Shown one piece after another: positions 43,427-52,119 of a stretch of 64,000 bases of DNA. The number at the start of each line of letters is the position of its first letter. Positions within the stretch are counted from its first letter, which is position 1. The position numbers were made by a program, and so were the translations under genes. The notes below the pieces were generated by a model. It was not told where the DNA came from. It ran no database searches and saw only the letters and a list, made by a program, of their open reading frames with translations. The stretch is from JAKJEP01 sp964580995 (GTDB lineage Bacteria; Planctomycetota; Phycisphaerae; Sedimentisphaerales; SM23-30), in the NCBI GenBank assembly GCA_964580995.1, contig CAZOMV010000014.1, positions 3,770 to 67,769 of the forward strand. The letters are read 5' to 3'.

Positions 43427-45655
43427 TTAGGGCACATCCGTACACTCCGCATCCAGCGGATCGTTGCACTTGAGCCAGTCGCTGACCAGGTACGCCATAT
43501 CAGCCAGATCCACCGAGCAGTCCTCATTGATGTCGGTGTCAAAGTAAACACCCAGGTCTGCACAGAACAGATTCTGTTCGACCTTGAGGGTAAACTGGCC
43601 GATCATATCAACGGCACCGTCGGGTCCGTCGAGCGGATGGCCGGCGGTCTGGGCGGTGATTAGGTCATGGTGGTACACATCCTGATGATAGGTGACAAAA
43701 TCGGTCATGGTCACTTTCAGCTTCTTGTCCAGGTCTTTGTAGCTCAGGGAACCTGTGCCCGCTACGGAACTAATCGGCCAGCCCATGGTGGAGCCGGCAG
43801 AGTTAGCTTTAAATTCCGGATGGCCGTTCCCTGGTCCGTCGGCATCCATCTGCGCATACACGGAAAGTCCGGGAAGATTGGCAGCCTGTTTGCCATCGAA
43901 GAAAAGGTTGACCCCGAAATAGGGCACGTCCGTCAAACCACGGGCATTGTACCAGGTAAAGGTCCGCTGCTCACCGGCTTGCAGGGGGATGTAAATCATC
44001 ATGTAATTGGGATGATTCAGGAACAAGTTGGGATCGAAGGCATTCGGATCGGCTGGAATCGCACCTTCAAAAATAGCGGTATCCCAGGCGGCATCCGGAT
44101 AAAAGGTGTTCCAGCGTTCGGTCTCAATCATGGTGCCTATGGAATTGCAGCGCGTGAGTGTCAGGGCGGTCAGGGTCACTTTGGTAGGATCGGGAGCCGG
44201 GGGTTCCGAGGTGTCAATCTGATATTTGTTCATCAGGTAAGTTGTGACATTGGCGTGTTCAGTTACATTAACCCCTTTATAGACCTTGATCTCCGCGATA
44301 TCGCCGGTCAGGAATTCCGTCCCGCTGCCCATCGCACCAATGGAACCAATGGTGTTAAGGTTATAGGTGGGGCGGCCAAAATCCGTGCTCAGCAGTTCGC
44401 CGTTGAGATAGACTTTTCGTTCGCTGTCATAGGAAATGGTATAGGACAGCAGGTAATAACGATCCACCTGCAGCGGTTCGTCCGGTTCATAGACCCCACC
44501 GCGGGTGTCGAAATACTCGGCGGTATTGAAGCTGGTGTTGGAAATGCCCAGCGAGGTTCCCGCTGACGGGTCGCTGAAATTGGCCAGAAACACTTGTCCC
44601 AGGGCCAGATCATCGATTCGGCCGACGACATATACACTGACACTGCGAGGATAGATATCCGACGCGTCGGCATTGAGAATGGCATTGGGATCCAAAACCA
44701 ATCCATCATTCCCATTGAAATGAACGACCGGATGGCTGCCGTTGGGAAAGGTGCTGGTTTCCAGGGTGGGATCGCCCCATTGCCGCACGGTGTCCATTTC
44801 TTTGCCGGACTGGTCCAGCCATTTGCCTACCACTCCACCAGTGGCAATGGGAGTGCCGTTGGGATCGGCAACACCGGCATCGGCCTTGAGCCAGAGGATA
44901 CATTCAAAGGGCTCGGTAATCACCGGGTCGGTAATCCCGTTATTGTAGATGTCCTGAATGCCGGCGGCATTCAGGGCACTATCCCAGATGGCCACTTCAT
45001 CGATAGCACCATTAAAATAGCGCCCGAATAAAATAGCGGCACCAATCGCCAGATCATCCGGCTGCGAAGAAGTGGGAGCGGGGGACATGGCTACAAAAGA
45101 GCCATCCGATACACCATCCACATACGTCTGAATACCGGAGCCGTTCTGGGTGGCAGCAATAAAGTGCCAGTTTCCGTCCGCTATATTGACAGTCTGGTCC
45201 GTATAGGCACCGGTAAAGTTGGGGCCGTTGGCCATCCAGGAGGCCACCTTGGTCCCGTTCACCATCAGGGTATAGCCATCCCCGGCGGGTCCGCCGGTGA
45301 GATGTTCCTTATCAATGACCGTTGCCCATGATACTTGGGTGCCATTGGGTTTGACCCAGGCCGCCAGGGTTAAGCCATTCGTCGGGTCCACGGTGAAATC
45401 ATGGCCGCAATTAATATAATACGTACCATTCAAATTGATAGCACCGGCGGGATTGCTGAATCGGTCCGAAGTGGAGTGGGTATCAAAGGATGCCGATCCT
45501 CCCAAAATCCCCACGTTGTAGTTGCCGCTACTGTCGGCGGCAATGGTACCGGTCGTTTCGTCAAACTTCCAGTGACCGACTAGGTCCGCCGTCGAAACGC
45601 TTGCATAAAATACACATAAAAATAAAATAGTTGACAAAATACATACTTTTTTCAT
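43427..45655 (-). CDS. Secreted double-LamG protein with dockerin-like tail (742 residues)
   Basis: Signal peptide (LSTILFLCVFYASVST), first LamG domain (about 27-235; LVGHWKFDETTG, AAWVKPNG, AIDEVAIWDSALNAAG), second concanavalin-like domain (about 250-450; ILWLKADAGVADPNG, VVHFNGNDGLVLD, IGSIGAMGSGTEFLTGDIAEI), a further beta-rich domain (about 480-700) and tail TDINEDCSVDLADMAY...DWLKCNDP. It is probably surface-attached and carbohydrate binding. GAGGAG lies 9 nt upstream. It lies 71 nt upstream of the next LamG gene and may be cotranscribed with it. Confidence 0.85.
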   Translation of the reverse strand: MKKVCILSTILFLCVFYASVSTADLVGHWKFDETTGTIAADSSGNYNVGILGGSASFDTHSTSDRFSNPAGAINLNGTYYINCGHDFTVDPTNGLTLAAWVKPNGTQVSWATVIDKEHLTGGPAGDGYTLMVNGTKVASWMANGPNFTGAYTDQTVNIADGNWHFIAATQNGSGIQTYVDGVSDGSFVAMSPAPTSSQPDDLAIGAAILFGRYFNGAIDEVAIWDSALNAAGIQDIYNNGITDPVITEPFECILWLKADAGVADPNGTPIATGGVVGKWLDQSGKEMDTVRQWGDPTLETSTFPNGSHPVVHFNGNDGLVLDPNAILNADASDIYPRSVSVYVVGRIDDLALGQVFLANFSDPSAGTSLGISNTSFNTAEYFDTRGGVYEPDEPLQVDRYYLLSYTISYDSERKVYLNGELLSTDFGRPTYNLNTIGSIGAMGSGTEFLTGDIAEIKVYKGVNVTEHANVTTYLMNKYQIDTSEPPAPDPTKVTLTALTLTRCNSIGTMIETERWNTFYPDAAWDTAIFEGAIPADPNAFDPNLFLNHPNYMMIYIPLQAGEQRTFTWYNARGLTDVPYFGVNLFFDGKQAANLPGLSVYAQMDADGPGNGHPEFKANSAGSTMGWPISSVAGTGSLSYKDLDKKLKVTMTDFVTYHQDVYHHDLITAQTAGHPLDGPDGAVDMIGQFTLKVEQNLFCADLGVYFDTDINEDCSVDLADMAYLVSDWLKCNDPLDAECTDVP

Positions 45656-45795
45656 TTCTTATTTCTCCTCAACAAATAATGTTCATTCCAAATACTCCTG
45701 TTCTGCCCATTTTTCGTTTTCGATATCGGTAGAAAACAACCTCCTTTCCTTGCGATAAAAATGAATCCATCAGGAAAATCAGAGAATTTAGAGAC

Positions 45796-45919
45796 TTGCA
45801 TCTAGACAGGGGAGCTATATAACTTAAAAGTCTCGGGCCGGGTTCAACCAAACCCTATCCCTGATGTGTGAACCAGTGGCTACTGACCAAAGTGAACACT
45901 GGTTCACCGTTTTTTTTTT
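45796..45919 (+). ncRNA. Candidate plus-strand small RNA with its own promoter and terminator
   Basis: TTGCAT (45796-45801) and TATAAC (45818-45823) are 16 bp apart and would start a transcript near 45830. GTGAACCAGTG (45868-45878) pairs perfectly with CACTGGTTCAC (45897-45907), followed by a run of ten T's (45910-45919), a strong intrinsic terminator. The transcript of about 90 nt would lie between a minus-strand LamG gene and the minus-strand FadR-like gene, with no plus-strand gene to terminate. The minus-strand promoter of the LamG gene must also lie in this 320-bp gap. Confidence 0.5.
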
Positions 45920-45975
45920 GTTATCTTTTATGCTGGGATGCTGATCTTTTTTTCCTCCATTTCTTCCGGTTCTGT

Positions 45976-46797
45976 TTATACCTCTTTTTCCTTCAACCCA
46001 AAAAATGACGCGGCCCATTGAATATGATCTGCCATGGCTTTCTCCGCCCCCTGCGGATCTATGCGTTTGACCGCTTCCAATATGTTCTGGTGATGTTTTA
46101 CGGTTTCCTCAAATTCCCCGCTGGGATATACCTGGGAAAAAAACAATCCCGTTAAAAGAGTCCCCAGCAGACGTAAAACCGGATTCCCACATTCCCGCGA
46201 AAGGGCCAGATGAAAAATCCTGTCCTGCTCCCGAAATTCACTCAAAAACGGATCGGATGCAGTTTCCTGCATTCTCTTGAAGGCGTGGTTCAACTGTTGC
46301 AAACCCTTTTCCGTAATATGCTGGGCTGCCAAACGGGTAATTCCCGGTTCCAGCAGCAAGCGGGTCTGCATGATGGCATCGGAATCAGCATCGCTAAAAT
46401 TCTGGATCAGCGGGGCGATTACCTGCAAGCTGTTGATCACATTAAAATCACCAATGTACCAGCCCATCCCATGCTGCGAACGAATAACACCCAATGCCTG
46501 CAGAATCACCAGGGCTTCGCGCATGGAGGTGTTTCCGACTCCGAACAATTTGCATAAATCACTTTGCGACGGCAGCTTGTCATTCGGTTTTAAGTTGTTC
46601 TTTTTTATGTACTCAATCAGAGCGGTTATCACTTTATCCGATCTCTTGGTAACATCGGCGATAATGGTTTGCGATTCTGGTTCGGAATCATAGGAATCTT
46701 TGGGTAACAGTTCCCCCTCTGCGGAGATGGTTTCTTCGTTGTCAACTAGATCCGCGACCTTATCATTTCTCTTTTTCTTTATTTTTAAATCACCCAT
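45976..46797 (-). CDS. FadR-type GntR transcriptional regulator
   Basis: A 273-residue regulator. After a charged 50-residue leader, residues about 54-115 are a GntR winged helix (LKPNDKLPSQSDLCKLFGVGNTSMREALVILQALGVI) and residues about 128-270 an FCD ligand-binding domain (TRLLLEPGITRLAAQHITEKGLQ, FHLALSRECGNPVLR, HHQNILEAVKRIDPQGAEKAMADHI). FCD proteins bind carboxylate or sugar-acid ligands. It is divergent from the alpha-galactosidase gene and probably controls the catabolic cluster to its right. A perfect palindrome lies in the shared promoter region. Confidence 0.9.
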   Translation of the reverse strand: MGDLKIKKKRNDKVADLVDNEETISAEGELLPKDSYDSEPESQTIIADVTKRSDKVITALIEYIKKNNLKPNDKLPSQSDLCKLFGVGNTSMREALVILQALGVIRSQHGMGWYIGDFNVINSLQVIAPLIQNFSDADSDAIMQTRLLLEPGITRLAAQHITEKGLQQLNHAFKRMQETASDPFLSEFREQDRIFHLALSRECGNPVLRLLGTLLTGLFFSQVYPSGEFEETVKHHQNILEAVKRIDPQGAEKAMADHIQWAASFFGLKEKEV

Positions 46798-46940
46798 CTA
46801 TTATTTGCGTAACCTTTCCTTTTTTAAAAACTTTTACTTGCAAGATAGAACATCTTAACTTATATTATCACATTATATCTTCGTTAAATTATATGCCAGA
46901 GTCAAGAAAAAAATGTAATTTTAAACATAAATAATAGGTG

Positions 46941-46952
46941 CAAGTCGACTTG
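46941..46952. promoter_or_regulatory. Operator-like palindrome between the regulator and the alpha-galactosidase gene
   Basis: CAAGTCGACTTG is a perfect 12-bp palindrome 65 nt before the alpha-galactosidase start, in a divergent promoter region of 220 bp that is otherwise A/T-rich. It is the best candidate site for the FadR-like regulator. Confidence 0.5.
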
Positions 46953-47017
46953 TAGGAATGTAAGTACATATTACACAATGGATTATATGATAACGTTGTA
47001 TTCATGAGGTTATAACC

Positions 47018-49675
47018 ATGCGAAAACAGACCTTTCTCATTCTATTCTGTATGACCGTATTTTCTGCTTATGCCCAAGGCGAGGTTTCATGGAATTTTCT
47101 GGCCGATTTCAGTAAAACGGGGAATCCCCATGGTGTTTGGAGCTATGGGTGGGGGGTAACGGAATATGACTTTGATGCCTATGACCTGGCGACGAACCTG
47201 GGACCGGACAACGCCTCTTTGTGGCTGGAAAAAGAAGAAGACCAGAATACCGGACCGCAGATGTGGGAAAAAGGTGGTCCAACGCCGGAGATCCTCCAGC
47301 ATCCATCCCCCACGGAACACTGTAAGGTTCGCTGGACAGTTCCGCCGGCTATCCAGGAACCGTTGCTGCTGGCAGAGGGGAAGTGGGGAAAGGGCGCCGG
47401 GGGGGCAAGGGATCTATGGATTGTTAAAAACGGGCGGGATATCCTTTGGCGAAAAGACGATGTTGTTGATGATGCTTCCTTCTCCATCTATTTACAGAAA
47501 ACCGATGTCACCACCCTTGATTTCTGCCAGGGTTCCGGGAAGGAGTGGAACAGTGAAGCCACTCCCTTTGATGTGACGATTACCGCCTTTTCCCAACTAT
47601 CCCACCAAGAAATACCTTTTTATCTCGGCTGCGATACCAACCAAGATAATCAAATTGACAAGACGGATTTGGAATTACTAAAGAAGAAATGGGAATTCTA
47701 TAACCAATTGGCGGGGAAGGGCTATAGCGCGGCGGATATCTATCAGAAAATAGAAAATGCTCGTAAGGAAGGCTGGGTAAAGGAGAATTTTGAAAAAGCC
47801 CCGCCAGCGAAGCTGTTTTCATTTAGATACGATGGCAAGGATTCAACAGAACTATTGAATACATGGAAGTTGAAAAATTCAACCGGCAATCAAGACCGGA
47901 AACGAACCTACCATCATATCTGGACGGATGAAAAGACCGGGCTGGAGGTTCGCTGCCAGGCAGTGGAATATACGGAGTTTCCGGCGGTGGAATGGACGGT
48001 CTATTTCAAAAATACCGGCAGCCAGGATACCCCTATTCTGGAGAATATTCAGGCAATCAATGCTTCCTTCGATCATCTGGCGGTTGGCGGTGAATATATC
48101 CTGCATGCGAATAAGGGGGATTTTACTACCGCGGAAAGTTATATGCCCTATACTCTGAAACTGGCCAAGGGAAAAGAGGAGGAGTTCTTGCCGGCGGCAG
48201 GCAGGCCAACCCAGCAGGCATTCCCGTATTATAATATTGCTGGCGATGACGAAGGATTGATCTATGTTTTAAGCTGGTGCGGCAAGTGGCAATCCGGCAT
48301 TCTGAGAGAACCGGATAACGGTTTGCACTTGAAAGGCGGGCAGGCGGTAACTCATTTCAAACTGCTGCCGGGCGAGGAAATCCGATCTCCTTTGGCGGTG
48401 GTACTGTTTTATGCTGGCGATTGGATGCGGGGCCAGAACCAGTGGCGGCGTTTTATGGTGGCTGATAATCTGCCGCGGCGCGAGGGAAAACGGATCACTC
48501 CTTTTAACGGCATGTGTACCGGCAATTATTTTCCGGGATTGAAAACCAATGCGGCTGGGGAGAAATTCTTTATAGATCGCTGCCTGGAAGAAGGAATAAA
48601 CATCGATTACTGGGTTCAGGATGCGGGGTGGTATCCCTGTAATGACGGCTGGTGGAATGTCGGCACATGGGAACCGGATCCCGAAAGATTCCCGAACGGA
48701 CTGCGGGAAGTAAGTGATTATGTCCGTGCCAAGGGGGTGAAAACCATCGTTTGGTTTGAGCCGGAGCGGGTGATGCCCAACTCGAAGATCTATCAGGAAC
48801 ATCCCGAGTGGCTGCTGACGGCGGAGGCCTATCCGGACGGTCCGAAGTTGTTTAATCTGGGTAATGAACAAGCCCGGAAATGGTTGACTAGGTTCATTGG
48901 TGATATAATTGAAAAGCAGGGAATTGATTTTTACCGTCAGGATTTCAATATAGGTCCGGAGAATCACTGGTTGTGCAATGATGCGCCGGACCGGCAGGGG
49001 ATCACCGAGACTAAACATGTGATGGGATACTATGCCTACTGGGACGGCCTGGTAGCGCGATTCCCGAAACTCTGGCTGGATTCCTGTGCCTCCGGCGGCA
49101 ACCGCAATGACCTGGAGACGATGCGCCGGGCGATTCCGTTACTGCGTAGTGATTATGTGTACGAACCGATAGGCCAGCATGGTCACACATATGGTCTGGC
49201 GATGTGGCTGCCCTTCTATGGCACTGGGCATACCGCGATTGATTTGTATCTGCTGCGTAGTGTGTATTGCCCGGGATTTACCCTCGGCCAGGATATGCGA
49301 GATAAAAATCTGGATTATGATTTATTGCGAAAGATTTTCAATGAGTGGAAGACGATCTCTCCTTATTTCTACGGCGATTTCCATCCCTTGACGGAATATA
49401 CCTTGCGTGATGATGCCTGGATCGGCTGGCAGTTCCATGATTATAATGTGAATGAAGGGTTTGTTCAAATGTTCCGGCATGCCGCATCCCCGGATCAGAC
49501 CCGAAACCTCAAGTTTAAGGGGCTTGACCGGAACACCATCTATGCGATCCAGAATATGGACCAGGACCAGCCGGTTCTGATGAGCGGGCATTCCCTGATG
49601 AACGAGGGATTGTCTATCGAAATAAACGAAAAACCAGGCTCTGCCTTGCTTGTTTATAAAAAAGTGAATGAGTAA
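47018..49675 (+). CDS. Secreted GH36-family alpha-galactosidase
   Basis: An 885-residue enzyme. After a signal peptide (about 1-19), the N-terminal 190 residues form a beta-sandwich (WKWGKGAGGARDLWIVKNGR-like region), then a Ca-loop-like segment CDTNQDNQIDKTDLELLKKKW (about 205-225), then the GH36 core (about 255-885). WVQDAGWY, VWFEPERV and the nucleophile Asp642 in YRQDFN and acid/base Asp712 in LRSDY are all present. It should release terminal alpha-linked galactose from oligosaccharides outside the cell. It heads the catabolic cluster and is divergent from the regulator. GAGG lies upstream of the ATG. Confidence 0.9.
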   Translation: MRKQTFLILFCMTVFSAYAQGEVSWNFLADFSKTGNPHGVWSYGWGVTEYDFDAYDLATNLGPDNASLWLEKEEDQNTGPQMWEKGGPTPEILQHPSPTEHCKVRWTVPPAIQEPLLLAEGKWGKGAGGARDLWIVKNGRDILWRKDDVVDDASFSIYLQKTDVTTLDFCQGSGKEWNSEATPFDVTITAFSQLSHQEIPFYLGCDTNQDNQIDKTDLELLKKKWEFYNQLAGKGYSAADIYQKIENARKEGWVKENFEKAPPAKLFSFRYDGKDSTELLNTWKLKNSTGNQDRKRTYHHIWTDEKTGLEVRCQAVEYTEFPAVEWTVYFKNTGSQDTPILENIQAINASFDHLAVGGEYILHANKGDFTTAESYMPYTLKLAKGKEEEFLPAAGRPTQQAFPYYNIAGDDEGLIYVLSWCGKWQSGILREPDNGLHLKGGQAVTHFKLLPGEEIRSPLAVVLFYAGDWMRGQNQWRRFMVADNLPRREGKRITPFNGMCTGNYFPGLKTNAAGEKFFIDRCLEEGINIDYWVQDAGWYPCNDGWWNVGTWEPDPERFPNGLREVSDYVRAKGVKTIVWFEPERVMPNSKIYQEHPEWLLTAEAYPDGPKLFNLGNEQARKWLTRFIGDIIEKQGIDFYRQDFNIGPENHWLCNDAPDRQGITETKHVMGYYAYWDGLVARFPKLWLDSCASGGNRNDLETMRRAIPLLRSDYVYEPIGQHGHTYGLAMWLPFYGTGHTAIDLYLLRSVYCPGFTLGQDMRDKNLDYDLLRKIFNEWKTISPYFYGDFHPLTEYTLRDDAWIGWQFHDYNVNEGFVQMFRHAASPDQTRNLKFKGLDRNTIYAIQNMDQDQPVLMSGHSLMNEGLSIEINEKPGSALLVYKKVNE

Positions 49676-49705
49676 GGCAGCCTGTGGTTTTACAAGGTAT
49701 TGGTT

Positions 49706-50749
49706 ATGAAGAATTTTTCGGCTGATTATTTGCGTACCGTGGGAACGAATATTTTTACGGGATGTGGTTCGCCTCCGCAGGAAGCGGCGATGGTGGCGGA
49801 CGATCTGGTGGAATCGAATCTGCTGGGCTATGACTCCCACGGGATCATGCGCTGCGAAACCTATGTGGAATATGCCCTGACGGGACAAGTTAAACCCGGT
49901 GGGGCGATTCGGATGCTTAAGGAAACTCCCACTACCGCGATTATTGATTGCGGTTTGAATTTTGGGCAGATTAGCGCTACGCGAATGGTCGAAATTGCCT
50001 GTGCCAAGGCCGGCCAGTCCGGTCTGGCTTATCTGGTCAGCAGGAACGGCTGCCATGTGGGTCGGCTGGGAAGTTATGTCCAGAAAGCGGCCCAGCAGGG
50101 GATGTTTAGTATTGCTACCACCAACAACAAGCATCGCGGACACATCGTAGCACCCTGGGGCGGCCGCGAGGGACGACTGGGAACCAATCCGATTGCCTAT
50201 GCCGCCCCCACCAACGGCTGGCCGGTGGTTCTGGATATATCCACCTGCATGATCGCCGGGGGCAAGGTGCATCTGGCCTTGCAGGAAGGCAAATCCGTGC
50301 CGCCGGGCTGCCTGCAAGACGCGGACGGAAATCCTACCGTCGATCCGAAGGTGTATTTCGGCCCCCCGCATGGTACCATCCTGACGCTGGGTGCCCCGCA
50401 GTTCGGCCACAAGGGATTCGGCCTTTCGTTGATGGTGGAGATCATGAGCGGTATCCTGGCAGGTGAAGATGAAACGGTGGATCAGCCGGGATTTAACAGT
50501 TTTTCGATTCTGGTGGTGAATCCGGAATATTTTTGCGGAAGGGAATATTTCCGGGAACTGGTGGACCGTTTTTGCCGGTATCAGATGTCCTCCGCCCCGG
50601 CGCCCGGATTCCGCGAGGTGGTGGTACCCGGCCTTTATGATTTCCGCATCCGCCAAAAACGCCTGGCCGAAGGGATTCCGGTAGATAACAATGTTTGGAA
50701 AACGGTTGTTGAGACCGGTAAACGGATTGGTGTTACTATTGAAACCTAA
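49706..50749 (+). CDS. Ldh_2-family malate/L-lactate-type dehydrogenase
   Basis: A 347-residue NAD(P)-dependent 2-keto/2-hydroxy-acid reductase of the COG2055 family, which includes malate, ureidoglycolate and 2,3-diketogulonate dehydrogenases. GYDSHGIMRCETYV (about 38-51) holds the catalytic His, and RNGCHVGRLGSYVQKA, NKHRGHIVAPWGGREGRLGTNPIAYAAP and GHKGFGLSLMVEIM follow in family order. It probably reduces a sugar-acid-derived keto acid. The start at 49706 follows AAGG. It lies 30 nt after the alpha-galactosidase stop, so cotranscription is likely. Confidence 0.9.
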   Translation: MKNFSADYLRTVGTNIFTGCGSPPQEAAMVADDLVESNLLGYDSHGIMRCETYVEYALTGQVKPGGAIRMLKETPTTAIIDCGLNFGQISATRMVEIACAKAGQSGLAYLVSRNGCHVGRLGSYVQKAAQQGMFSIATTNNKHRGHIVAPWGGREGRLGTNPIAYAAPTNGWPVVLDISTCMIAGGKVHLALQEGKSVPPGCLQDADGNPTVDPKVYFGPPHGTILTLGAPQFGHKGFGLSLMVEIMSGILAGEDETVDQPGFNSFSILVVNPEYFCGREYFRELVDRFCRYQMSSAPAPGFREVVVPGLYDFRIRQKRLAEGIPVDNNVWKTVVETGKRIGVTIET

Positions 50750-50812
50750 GTAAAAATGGAAAGAAGTCACCCGATTCTGAGAAAAATTATAAAGCAGCAA
50801 ATAACGGAACCG

Positions 50813-50891
50813 CCAAAAGTCGATATGGACTTCCAAAAACAGCTCTGGCTCCCCGATAACAAGGGGACGACGAGCTTTTGACGCTGGCGTC
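50813..50891. repeat. 79-bp dispersed repeat, copy 2
   Basis: 94% identical to 9141-9219 in the same orientation, differing at five positions. It occupies most of the short gap between the Ldh_2 gene and a UroD-like gene, within an apparent operon. Its ends can pair (CGCCA...TGGCG with CAAAAG...CTTTTG inside). Confidence 0.8.
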
Positions 50892-50921
50892 ACAAATGGT
50901 AAAAATAAATTGGAGTTTGGA

Positions 50922-52085
50922 ATGAAAATGACCTCGCGGGAGCGTGTGCGCTGTGCCCTAAATCATCAGGAACCCGATCGTGTGCCGATATTTTTCGGAT
51001 CTTCCGGAGCAACTACCATTCATGCGGCAGGATACGAAAAGTTGAAAAAAGCATTGGGTTTTAATTTACAAACCCAGGCGATGTCGCAGTTCACCAAATA
51101 CGCCATCCACGCCCGGGTGGACCGGCAAATCATGGACTATTTCGGTTCCGACGGTATTCCGCTGACCGCCAAAACGGCTCCGCCTTCCTCCTTAAGCAGA
51201 GATATTTCGAAAAACGCTTTTGTGGATGAGTGGGGAGTTAAGTGGGAGCTGGAACCAAGCGGTTTATACTATAGCCCTCCGTATAAAGGTATGCCCCTCG
51301 AAAATGCAACGATCAAGGATATTGAAAACTACGCTTGGCCCGATGTGGCGCATCCAAGCCAATATGAAGGACTGGAAGAGGAGGCGAAAGACCTCTATGA
51401 CAATACTTCGTATGCCATAGTAGGTAATATCGGTACGACCCTGTGTGAATTAATCTATAATATGCGTGGGATGGAAAACTGGATGATGGATCTGGTCGTG
51501 AATCAGGACTTTGCCCATGCGCTGCTGCGGAAGATCACCGATCTGCGGATTGCCGCCATTAAGGCGTTTCTGGACCGGGTAGGAGCCTGGGTGGATGTGT
51601 TTATCATGGGAGACGATATGGGGTCCCAGCATTCCCCTCTGATCTCCCCGGCCTTGTATCGCACCCTGATCAAGCCTTATCACACGGAGATCATTGCCGC
51701 GGTGAAAGCCCATTCGCTGGCAAAGGTATTTTTCCACAGTGACGGCGATATCTATCCGCTGATTCCTGATTTCATCGAGGCGGGCGTGGATCTGCTCAAT
51801 CCGGTGCAGGTCAGCGCCGCCGATATGGGCGATACCGCCCGGCTGAAGCGGGAATTCGGGAAAAACCTTTCTTTTTGCGGGGCGATTGATACTCAATCGG
51901 TATTGCCGTATGGTTCCCCAGCCGATGTCCGGCAGGAAGTGCGGCGCCGCATCCGGGACCTGGCCCACGGCGGCGGGTATATCTGTGCCAGTGTCCATTG
52001 CATTCAGCCCGATGTCCCCGTGGAAAACATTATCGCCCTGTTTGAGGAGGCGAAAATCGCCGGTAAATATCCGCTTGCTCTTTAA
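50922..52085 (+). CDS. UroD-like protein 2
   Basis: A 387-residue TIM-barrel protein of the same superfamily as the protein encoded at 34269. The start MKMTSRERVRCALNHQEPDRVPI is the standard opening of this branch. The metal-site position reads HSDG instead of HSCG, so the zinc Cys is replaced by Asp. GPxG-type loops and CASVHCIQPDVPVENI near the end are kept. GGAG lies 6 nt before the ATG. Its place inside the catabolic cluster implies a role in that pathway; the reaction is unknown. Confidence 0.8.
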   Translation: MKMTSRERVRCALNHQEPDRVPIFFGSSGATTIHAAGYEKLKKALGFNLQTQAMSQFTKYAIHARVDRQIMDYFGSDGIPLTAKTAPPSSLSRDISKNAFVDEWGVKWELEPSGLYYSPPYKGMPLENATIKDIENYAWPDVAHPSQYEGLEEEAKDLYDNTSYAIVGNIGTTLCELIYNMRGMENWMMDLVVNQDFAHALLRKITDLRIAAIKAFLDRVGAWVDVFIMGDDMGSQHSPLISPALYRTLIKPYHTEIIAAVKAHSLAKVFFHSDGDIYPLIPDFIEAGVDLLNPVQVSAADMGDTARLKREFGKNLSFCGAIDTQSVLPYGSPADVRQEVRRRIRDLAHGGGYICASVHCIQPDVPVENIIALFEEAKIAGKYPLAL

Positions 52086-52119
52086 CTAAAATAGTTGATT
52101 ATACACAGGAATTCAATCG

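Noticed and set aside
45868..45907. The 11-bp stem as terminator of the FadR-like gene
   Set aside because: On the minus strand no T tract follows the stem; the ten T's are on the plus strand only.
49322..50893. A 523-codon minus-strand ORF
   Set aside because: Antisense to the end of the alpha-galactosidase and the whole Ldh_2 gene, both with clear motifs.
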